5,155 nt of DNA from an uncultured Bacteroidales bacterium (GTDB lineage: Bacteria > Bacteroidota > Bacteroidia > Bacteroidales > P3): NCBI GenBank assembly GCA_937884485.1, contig CALGCG010000037.1, positions 1 to 5,155 of the forward strand, read 5' to 3'. The notes beneath the pieces are model-generated. The model saw only the letters and a list, made by a program, of their open reading frames with translations, did not search any database and was not told the DNA's origin. Numbering within the stretch: position 1 is the stretch's first letter; each line of letters begins with the position of its first letter. Both the position numbers and the translations under genes were made by a program. Positions 1-5,155 of the stretch are shown in pieces.

Positions 1-1
1 A

Positions 2-238
2 ACGGGGGATAGTAAACGATTTTTGTGGCTGAGAAACAACGGTTCAACCCTTATTTCTCAGGTAGTTAATACATTGATATTTACCACAATTGCATTTTAT
101 GGTACGTATGACATAGAAACATTTTTATCAATTATGGCATCAAGCTATGTAATTTATATTTTTACAAGTTTACTCGATACACCAGTAGTTTATATTTCAA
201 GATGGATGAAAAACAAAGGTCATATTAGCGAGAATTAA
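2..238 (+). CDS. queuosine precursor transporter, C-terminal part (5' cut by window edge)
   Basis: This is the C-terminal end (about 78 residues visible) of an integral membrane protein of the YhhQ/DUF165 (Vut_1) family. These proteins take up queuosine precursors for tRNA modification. The reading frame is open to the left edge. The TTG at 23-25 is an internal leucine, not a start, because the residues before it (TGDSKRF) already belong to the conserved block. The recognisable signature is KRFLWLRNNGSTLISQ, followed by a hydrophobic span (TLIFTTIAFYG), a second span (YVIYIFTSLL) and the late motif LLDTPVVYISR, ending in a short basic tail. Wobble positions are rich in A and T. The TAA stop overlaps, on the other strand, the stop of the convergent YwaF-like gene. 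Family assignment is from remembered motifs. The substrate is inferred from the family. The protein looks closer to the Firmicutes type, but I could not test this. Confidence 0.8.
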   Translation, partial: TGDSKRFLWLRNNGSTLISQVVNTLIFTTIAFYGTYDIETFLSIMASSYVIYIFTSLLDTPVVYISRWMKNKGHISEN

Positions 239-688
239 AAAAGTCTTGATTCTTTTATCCATATATTGTATAATATAATAAATGGCATTACAAATGGAGC
301 AATATGAGATGGTAGCATATAAAATGGATCTTGGACTACAAAAAACCAATTATATAATCTAACATCTGAGTTATACATATAATTTCCAATCATTGCCCAT
401 AATACTAAATACATAATAACAATTAATTCTTTAAAAGACTTTTTAATATCTAAATTAACATCATCATATGCTAAAGTTAATATTCCATATAGTGTCATTA
501 CTCCATGATATGTTAATGTTTGAATTACTCTATATGAATAAGGTGCTATTTGATACCATCCAACACCAGCAGGATAAATAACATAAATTAAAATATTGTT
601 TTTTAAACTTAGCTACACAAACATCAATTGAACATGTTTTATAATCATAATGAGAATATAAATACCTAATAAAGGTATCATATTTCAT
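235..688 (-). pseudogene. YwaF/TIGR02206-like integral membrane protein, frameshifted and probably shortened
   Basis: From an ATG at 688-686 with a good Shine-Dalgarno, the frame reads MKYDTFIRYLYSHYDYK and on to about 600, then would leave the homologous frame. The protein continues in the next frame from about 605 to the stop at 237-235. That frame is open only from an in-frame TAG at 615-613, and the pieces join at a run of six A on the coding strand (599-604). The downstream piece reads IYVIYPAGVGWYQIAPYSYR, then TYHGVMTLYGILTL, a hydrophobic span (LIVIMYLVLWAMIGNYMY) and YNWFFVVQDPFYMLP, then a last hydrophobic span. The homology clearly extends upstream of the internal ATG at 498, so an 87-aa ORF starting there is only a fragment. 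The joined product would be about 150 aa. Remembered relatives are roughly 220-240 aa, and the CSI segment near the start normally lies deeper in the protein, so an internal deletion is likely (inference). Function of the family is unknown. Family assignment is moderate. Confidence 0.55.
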
Positions 689-933
689 ATTTATCCTCTC
701 GTTCTTTATCTCTCACAATCAATATTCTTCTATTATCTTCTATAGTAATTATACAAATTCAGGAATATCATCTATTCCATAATTCAATGCCATATATACT
801 TTTCCCATAATATCCATCAATAATAAATTATCCTGTATTTATTCTATCACACAAAAGTTACTTCATCTACAAATAATGAATAACAATCACTATTATTTCT
901 CCATGAAATTATATCAAACTTATTCTCAATAAT
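678..933 (-). pseudogene. decayed gene for a small soluble protein, unrecognised
   Basis: Three minus-strand segments in different frames line up, in order, as pieces of one protein. The first (933-850) reads IIENKFDIISWRNNSDCYSL then FVDEVTFV and ends at TGA. A bridging DRINTG lies in a second frame (848-831). The next (838-752) reads DNLLLMDIMGKVYMALNYG then IDDIPEFV and ends at TAA. The last (about 750-678) reads TIEDNRRILIVRDKERED then KYEI and a TGA. Strings such as SLFVDEVTFV, GKVYMALNYGIDDIPEFV and RRILIVRDKE look like real amphipathic strand sequence, which random AT-rich DNA read in one frame rarely gives. The final TGA overlaps the start of the YwaF-like gene by 11 bases, as expected of adjacent operon genes. 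The true N-terminus is not clear; an in-frame TGA sits at 936-934. The intact protein would be about 90-110 aa. I do not recognise the family. At least two frameshifts are needed, so it is inactive unless the sequence is wrong. Confidence 0.45.
694..699 (-). promoter_or_regulatory. Shine-Dalgarno site for the minus-strand start at 688
   Basis: On the minus strand AGAGGA lies 5 bases (TAAAT) before the ATG at 688-686. It decides the start of the YwaF-like gene. It is also informative about origin: the Bacteroidetes-type genes further right (starts at 1074, 1657 and 4165) have AT-rich leaders with no such purine block. Confidence 0.6.
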
Positions 934-1021
934 TCACATAAATAAATGCTTTTTTGCTTGTGTTCGGTATAATTTTTCTGTTTTTAATGCCTTATACTGA
1001 CTAAAATGTAGGATTTCCTTA

Positions 1022-1053
1022 TTTGACGTTCCCAAAATGTCGGAGTAATTTTG
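1022..1053 (+). promoter_or_regulatory. Bacteroidetes-type sigma-ABfr promoter for the 1074 gene
   Basis: TTTG at 1022-1025 matches the -33 element and TAATTTTG at 1046-1053 matches the -7 element TAnnTTTG exactly, with a 20-bp spacer. This is the known consensus for the primary sigma factor of Bacteroides. Transcription would start near 1060, leaving a leader of only about 14 bases before the ATG at 1074. It probably drives both the 1074 gene and the receptor gene behind it. Confidence 0.72.
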
Positions 1054-1073
1054 TCCGCTAAAATTATGTTACA

Positions 1074-1646
1074 ATGAAACATACGTTTATATTACTGATT
1101 AGTGCCCTGCTGTTTTGCTGTCCGGTTGATGCCCAAGAGCGCGTCATTGATTCAACCGACCGTTCCCCCATTTCTGCGGCTTCCATATTCGATGCTACAG
1201 GCAATATGGTGGGCTTCACTTGGAGTGACGGCGTATTCTCTGAAATTCCGGCATCGGCCTATCCCGTCACGCTCCGCTGTATGGGATACGAACAGCTCAT
1301 CATCGAACGACCGGAAAACAAGACTTGGGAAATGACCCCGATAGTTTATGAACTGGAGGAAGTGGTCGTCGTCCCAGTCAAGCGTAATATCCTAAAGCAG
1401 ACGTTCTACGTGCGCGAATATTTCAGCATGAGCAGCGAGACCGATACCGTAACCTTCTTTAATGAACACATGGCAGATCGTTTTGTCCCGACTTCGAAAG
1501 ATGCGAAGTTTGGCGGGAAATCAAAGTTGCGCTTACTCGAAAGCCGCCAATATGGCTATTATCAGCTATTCGGTCAAGACAGCATTACTACCGATCCGGA
1601 ATCACTGTTTCCTTCCATGATAACCATATTTGAACCGATTGTTTGA
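1074..1646 (+). CDS. exported carboxypeptidase-like regulatory domain protein, probably C-terminally truncated
   Basis: This encodes 190 residues. Residues 1-20 form a signal peptide (MKHTFILLISALLFCCPVDA) with likely cleavage before Q21. The paired Cys 15-16 follows LLF and is a poor lipobox. Residues 23 to about 98 fit a carboxypeptidase-like regulatory (CarboxypepD_reg) beta-sandwich: RVIDSTDRSPISAASIFDATG, a middle strand ending in FTWSDGVFSEI, the LRCMGYE turn and a closing YELEEVVVVP. The second half carries TDTVTFFNEHMADRFVP (123-139) and FGGKSKLRLLESRQYGYYQL. I associate this block with longer Bacteroidetes proteins that continue well beyond it, so the stop after SLFPSMITIFEPIV looks like a lost C-terminus (inference). 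The start ATG sits about 14 bases behind a consensus promoter and has no Shine-Dalgarno. The stop lies 11 bases before the receptor gene, so the two are probably co-transcribed. Specific function is unknown; a periplasmic or outer-membrane-associated accessory to the receptor is possible but unproven. Confidence 0.75.
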   Translation: MKHTFILLISALLFCCPVDAQERVIDSTDRSPISAASIFDATGNMVGFTWSDGVFSEIPASAYPVTLRCMGYEQLIIERPENKTWEMTPIVYELEEVVVVPVKRNILKQTFYVREYFSMSSETDTVTFFNEHMADRFVPTSKDAKFGGKSKLRLLESRQYGYYQLFGQDSITTDPESLFPSMITIFEPIV

Positions 1647-1656
1647 ATTATTTAAT

Positions 1657-4071
1657 ATGATGAATATTGATAAATCTTTTTTTCGCAGACTGGTCATGCT
1701 CTTCGTGGTTGTGGTTGGTGTTTTCTTGCCACAAAGTATAGTGGCACAAACTGTAAAGGGTAGGGTAACTGACGCTATCACAGGTGAAACACTCGTTGGA
1801 GCTGCCGTGAGGGTGATGGAACTTCCGCTGACGGGTGTAGCGACCGATGCGGATGGTGAGTTCAGTATCACTGTATCTCAATCGGGACGTTACACCATCG
1901 AGACCACTTATGTGGGCTATGAACCGAGTGTGATGAAGGAAGTGCTGGTGGCGGGTGCCAAGGAAGTGGTGCTCGACATCACCCTACGCGAGAACAGTAC
2001 AGAACTGGCTGAAGTGGTGGTCAAGCCTCGTGTGAACAAGCAGGCTACGGTCAGCCCTACGGCATTGGTGGGCGGTATGATGCTCTCGATGGAAGAAGCC
2101 AGCCGATATGCCGGTGGTTATAACGACCCGGCCCGACTGGTGACTGCCTTTGCCGGTGTGTCCGGACAGGGTGACAGCAACGGTATTTCCGTACATGGTA
2201 ATGCTCCACAGTTCATGCAATACCGCTTGGAAGGTGTGGAAATCTTTTCCCCAAACCATTTTGCAGACCTCTATAGTGCAGGTTTCGGTATGGTTAGTGC
2301 GCTCAACTCGAATGTCATTACCAACTCCGATTTCTTTGTTTCCACGTTCAATTCTAACTACAACAACGCCCTCAGCGGTGTGTTCGACGTGAAGATGCGC
2401 TCGGGCAACAACACGAAATATGAGGACGGTGTGCAGATAGGTACAGTGGGCATCGAGTGGACCAGCGAAGGTCCCATCTCGAAGAAGAACAACTCCAGCT
2501 TCATCTTCAACTACCGCTATGGCTTCTCTACCATCGCCCGCAAGCTGAAACTCATTGACACGTACGGTTCGCAGTACGACTTCCAGGACCTCTCATTCAA
2601 ATTGAATTTCCCGACGAAGAAGGCAGGAACCTTCTCGGTCTTTGCCTTAGGCTTCATCGACAAGTCTTGGGATGTGGAACTGGACATCGAAGACATCCAC
2701 TCCATCTACGATGCTTCCGACCAGGAAGGCCGCCTCTACAATGCGGTGGTGGGTGCCTCGCATAAGATTCATTTCGACAACAAATGGACGTGGCGCACCA
2801 CTATGGCCTACAACTTGCAGCACAACCAAGTAAACATGGAATACTGGGGTCTCCACTTCGATGCCAATCACAAACCGACAGGCTTTGAAGGCAAGAACTA
2901 TCCCTTCAGCTACCTGAAGCAGCATGAAGACCGTGTGGTGTTCAATACAGAATTGTCCAAGCAGATCACCCCTCGTTGGCTTCTTCAGTTGGGTGGCGAG
3001 TATTCACACCGCTTCTTCGACCTGAGCTTCCGCACAGCCGAGAATGTGTATGAACCAGTGTCGGATACGCCCTATTATGCAACGAAGGACGATACGGGAT
3101 TGGCAAGCGTATTCTGGTCAAACCTTTGGAAGCCTGCTGACGATTGGAGCATCAACTTAGGTGTGTCGGGCAGCTATTTCCTTCTTTCCAAAGACTTAAG
3201 TATCGAGCCTCGTGCCAGTGTAAAATGGGAACCGGGTAAGCGTCATTCCCTTTCTATCGGCTATGGATTGCACTCCATGATTGAGAAGCTTGATGCTTAT
3301 TTCTTCCGCAATCCTGATGGCACTATGGCTAACAAAGACCTTGGCTTCTCTAAGGCCCATCACCTCCTTGCCACCTATATGTATAAGTTCACGGACAACC
3401 TGAACTTGCGTTTCAACGCCTACTATCAGTATGGCTTCGATACGCCTGTGGGCATCCATGGCAGCACATTCTGTACGGTGAACCGTTTGTTCAACTACAT
3501 CGAGGAGCCGTTGGTGAACGAGGGTAATACCCGCAACTACGGTGCCGACATCACCTTGGAGCAATACATGAGCCGCGGCTTCTATGGGCAAGTGAACGGT
3601 TCCCTCTTCAAGGCCGAATATCGTGGACTCGACAAGAAATGGCGTAACCAGATGTATGACCGTGGCTATATGGTGAAGGTGCTGGGCGGTAAGGAGTGGA
3701 TGCTTGGCAAGAGAAAACAGAACGTGTTCAACGTGAGTCTCAAGTACACGCTACAAGGTGGTCTCCGCCATACGCCTATCGATGTAGATGCCATGAAAGC
3801 CAATGTGGCTGCAGGCATCATCAATGATCAGCCTATCTATAAGGAGGATGAGGCGATGTCTCTCCAGTTTTCCCCCACCAGTATTCTCGACCTGACTGTC
3901 AGCTATAAGATTAACTGCAAGAAGGTCAGTCATACCATTGCCTTTGAAGGGGTGAACATTCTGCAGCACGAAACACCCTATGCCGAACGCTACGACTTCG
4001 GCACAGGTCAGCTGCGTACGGATAAGTCGGGTATCTCGTTGCCAAATGTTTTTTATCGCATCGATTTCTAA
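1657..4071 (+). CDS. TonB-dependent outer-membrane receptor with N-terminal carboxypeptidase-like regulatory domain
   Basis: This encodes about 804 aa from the ATG at 1657. The next codon is also ATG, so 1660 is an equal alternative. A TTG at 1630 extends the frame but overlaps the previous gene and adds nothing signal-like. Residues 1-30 are a signal peptide (basic FFRR, then VMLFVVVVGVFL, cleavage after SIVA). Residues 32 to about 112 are a CarboxypepD_reg-like domain (VKGRVTDAITGETLVGAAV, later ETTYVGYEP). ELAEVVVKPR (116-125) lies where a TonB-contact segment would sit. Residues about 128-250 are the plug (GYNDPARLVTAFAGVSGQ, ISVHGNAPQFMQYRLEGVEI, GVFDVKMRSGN). The rest is a beta-barrel of alternating aromatic strands ending in YRIDF, with the terminal Phe needed for outer-membrane insertion. 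The product would import a ligand using TonB-ExbBD energy. It lacks obvious SusC features and has no SusD neighbour here, so its substrate cannot be named. GC is clearly higher than in the flanks. The length is complete for the family. Confidence 0.9.
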   Translation: MMNIDKSFFRRLVMLFVVVVGVFLPQSIVAQTVKGRVTDAITGETLVGAAVRVMELPLTGVATDADGEFSITVSQSGRYTIETTYVGYEPSVMKEVLVAGAKEVVLDITLRENSTELAEVVVKPRVNKQATVSPTALVGGMMLSMEEASRYAGGYNDPARLVTAFAGVSGQGDSNGISVHGNAPQFMQYRLEGVEIFSPNHFADLYSAGFGMVSALNSNVITNSDFFVSTFNSNYNNALSGVFDVKMRSGNNTKYEDGVQIGTVGIEWTSEGPISKKNNSSFIFNYRYGFSTIARKLKLIDTYGSQYDFQDLSFKLNFPTKKAGTFSVFALGFIDKSWDVELDIEDIHSIYDASDQEGRLYNAVVGASHKIHFDNKWTWRTTMAYNLQHNQVNMEYWGLHFDANHKPTGFEGKNYPFSYLKQHEDRVVFNTELSKQITPRWLLQLGGEYSHRFFDLSFRTAENVYEPVSDTPYYATKDDTGLASVFWSNLWKPADDWSINLGVSGSYFLLSKDLSIEPRASVKWEPGKRHSLSIGYGLHSMIEKLDAYFFRNPDGTMANKDLGFSKAHHLLATYMYKFTDNLNLRFNAYYQYGFDTPVGIHGSTFCTVNRLFNYIEEPLVNEGNTRNYGADITLEQYMSRGFYGQVNGSLFKAEYRGLDKKWRNQMYDRGYMVKVLGGKEWMLGKRKQNVFNVSLKYTLQGGLRHTPIDVDAMKANVAAGIINDQPIYKEDEAMSLQFSPTSILDLTVSYKINCKKVSHTIAFEGVNILQHETPYAERYDFGTGQLRTDKSGISLPNVFYRIDF

Positions 4072-4164
4072 GACATTTAAAACGATATTCCTCCGGTTGT
4101 AGAGAAATAATAATTATAAACAATATAGCAAAATAGATTTAGTATTTTTTAAAAATTTAATTGA

Positions 4165-5061
4165 ATGAAAGCATTAAAAACGATTTTGATGGCTATGATA
4201 GCCGTTCTTATGAGTGTAAGTTTTGTAGCGTGTAATACTGATGACGACAATATAGTAAACTTAAACTTAAAAGGCAGATGGTATACTAAAACAGAATCGG
4301 TTAACAATCTTTTGATTGTCAATGATGACAATAGCGTCGTCACATTTAAAGTTAGCAACTATGAATCATGGGAAAATGTCAAAGGTAACCTTACAGTAGA
4401 TGGTAATGAGATAAGCATCTACTTTGAAGATGGCAATAGTCTTTCGGGTACCTGCACCATGACGGATAATATTCTTACCATCAACACAACCAATGGAGAA
4501 TATAAATACTCAAGAATGGCTGATGAGACCAATTTGGTAGGTGATTGGAATTATTCTAACATTACATTCAGCGCAAAAGCAATCAAGGATGAGATTGTAA
4601 TTCCTGGTGGAACTGTAAACGGGGTAGAAGTGCCTCCTACAGTAATGCAAACTGCACAACTAAGCGGTGAGTTTATTAAGTTTGCAGCTCAACGTTATTT
4701 CCGTAATATCAAGTTCAACAATGATGGAACAATGGCATATAATGTTTTGAAGGATGAAGGGGATTTATCTTTAACCAAAAACTATTCAATTGATGGTCTG
4801 AATATGACAGTCTCAGGAGAAACAGCTGGTCATAAAATAGCATCCACATTTATGGTACTGCAAAGTTATGATAACAACACTGCATATTTTATTTTTAACA
4901 AAGAAAATATAGCAGAAATGTTTATTGGTTATGCACTTATGCTATTCGAAGGTGGCATTGCTCCAGATGTTACAGACGAAGCATTGAATGCATACAAAAA
5001 AGCTTTTACAGAAGCTTTTGATTACTATAGTGTAGAATTCATAATTAACCGTGCCAAATAA
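4165..5061 (+). CDS. lipoprotein with two lipocalin-like domains
   Basis: This encodes 298 aa. Residues 1-22 are a lipoprotein signal peptide, with lipobox SFVA-C at Cys23. The following NTDDDN resembles the acidic lipoprotein export signal that sends Bacteroidetes lipoproteins to the cell surface. Two similar beta-rich units follow. The first runs from about 35 to 118 (LKGRWYTKTES, VTFKV, GNLTVDGNEISIYFEDG, GEYKYSRM). The second runs from about 124 to 250 (LVGDWNYSNITFS, IKFNNDGTMAYNV, YSIDGLNMTVSGE, AYFIFNK). Each opens with the L-x-G-x-W start and has the strand pattern of Bacteroidetes lipocalin-like lipoproteins. A mainly helical tail (about 246-298) closes the protein. The ATG is preceded by an AT-rich leader without Shine-Dalgarno. 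The gene begins 93 bases after the receptor. GC is low (20 of 60 at 4501-4560) compared with the receptor. Ligand unknown; being a partner of the receptor upstream is possible only by position. Confidence 0.75.
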   Translation: MKALKTILMAMIAVLMSVSFVACNTDDDNIVNLNLKGRWYTKTESVNNLLIVNDDNSVVTFKVSNYESWENVKGNLTVDGNEISIYFEDGNSLSGTCTMTDNILTINTTNGEYKYSRMADETNLVGDWNYSNITFSAKAIKDEIVIPGGTVNGVEVPPTVMQTAQLSGEFIKFAAQRYFRNIKFNNDGTMAYNVLKDEGDLSLTKNYSIDGLNMTVSGETAGHKIASTFMVLQSYDNNTAYFIFNKENIAEMFIGYALMLFEGGIAPDVTDEALNAYKKAFTEAFDYYSVEFIINRAK

Positions 5062-5125
5062 ATGGACAGTTAGTATGAATTGTTTGATGTATTACTTTTA
5101 ATAAAAACGTAAACTTTGATAAACA

Positions 5126-5155
5126 ATGAAAAAGAATTGGTTTTATTTATTTCTG
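5126..5155 (+). CDS. start of a probable exported protein (3' cut by window edge)
   Basis: ATG at 5126 opens a frame MKKNWFYLFL that runs to the right edge. Two lysines followed by an aromatic and hydrophobic stretch are typical of the beginning of a signal peptide. It lies 64 bases after the lipoprotein stop on the same strand, with an AT-rich leader as seen for the other Bacteroidetes-type genes here. Only ten codons are visible, so no function can be given. It may continue the same surface-protein locus. Confidence 0.5.
   Translation, partial: MKKNWFYLFL

Noticed and set aside
235..498. Independent 87-aa membrane protein starting at the ATG at 498
   Set aside because: Conserved sequence in the same frame (IYPAGVGWYQ, TYHGV) continues upstream of this ATG to about 600, so it is a fragment of the larger broken gene.
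937..1067. Minus-strand open stretch (44 codons) including QYKALKTEKLYRTQAKKHLF
   Set aside because: It has no start codon or ribosome site and is antisense to the promoter at 1022-1053. Although the residues look protein-like, I could not assign them to any family or join them convincingly to the decayed gene downstream.
1630..1656. TTG start at 1630 for the receptor
   Set aside because: It would overlap the preceding gene by 17 bases and place nine extra residues before a normal signal peptide. The ATG at 1657 or 1660 gives a standard N-terminus.
3196..3591. Long minus-strand ORF of 131 aa inside the receptor gene
   Set aside because: It is antisense to well-conserved barrel sequence, has no ribosome site or recognisable motif, and is a codon-bias shadow like the other short ORFs within the receptor gene.
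4072..4164. Promoter or terminator between the receptor and the lipoprotein
   Set aside because: TATTTTTT at 4143-4150 lacks a TTTG partner at the right distance, and no GC-rich hairpin followed by a T run is visible. I see only AT-rich spacer.
5083..5118. Possible Bacteroidetes promoter before the 5126 start (TTTG ... AAACTTTG)
   Set aside because: The spacer would be 24 bp, the -7 element lacks the leading T, and the transcript would begin practically at the start codon.

Overview
The window looks like a piece of a Bacteroidetes genome (Bacteroides/Prevotella-like) from about position 1000 rightwards. The grounds are a canonical Bacteroidetes promoter (TTTG, 20 bp, TAATTTTG), no Shine-Dalgarno sequences in front of the genes, a TonB-dependent outer-membrane receptor with an N-terminal carboxypeptidase-like regulatory domain, and a lipoprotein with an acidic motif just after its lipobox cysteine. 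The left fifth (1 to about 940) is different. It is strongly AT-rich (14 of 60 bases are G or C at 841-900, against 31 of 60 at 3001-3060), carries a clear Shine-Dalgarno site, and its proteins resemble families I associate mainly with Firmicutes or Mollicutes. It may be a transferred island or an assembly join.

Left part: the 3' end of a queuosine-precursor (YhhQ/DUF165-type) transporter gene enters from the left edge on the + strand. It meets head-on, with overlapping stop codons, a broken minus-strand gene for a YwaF/TIGR02206-like integral membrane protein. Further up the minus strand is a second decayed gene, for a small unrecognised protein, whose sequence is spread over several frames. 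Both decayed genes read as one former minus-strand operon.

Middle part (1022-4071): one promoter appears to drive two tandem genes. The first encodes a short exported protein with a carboxypeptidase-like regulatory domain, which looks C-terminally shortened. Eleven bases after its stop comes a full-size TonB-dependent receptor (about 804 aa) with signal peptide, regulatory domain, plug and beta-barrel. The receptor would import an unidentified ligand across the outer membrane. No SusD-type partner is present in the window.

Right part (4072-5155): after a 93-bp AT-rich gap lies a lipoprotein with two lipocalin-like repeats, lower in GC than the receptor, followed by the first ten codons of another probable exported protein cut off by the right edge. 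I found no RNA gene, CRISPR array, insertion sequence or convincing strong terminator, and no clearly new biological system. The points most worth a second look are the composition and signal switch near 940-1020, the decayed minus-strand genes, and the truncated gene in front of the receptor.
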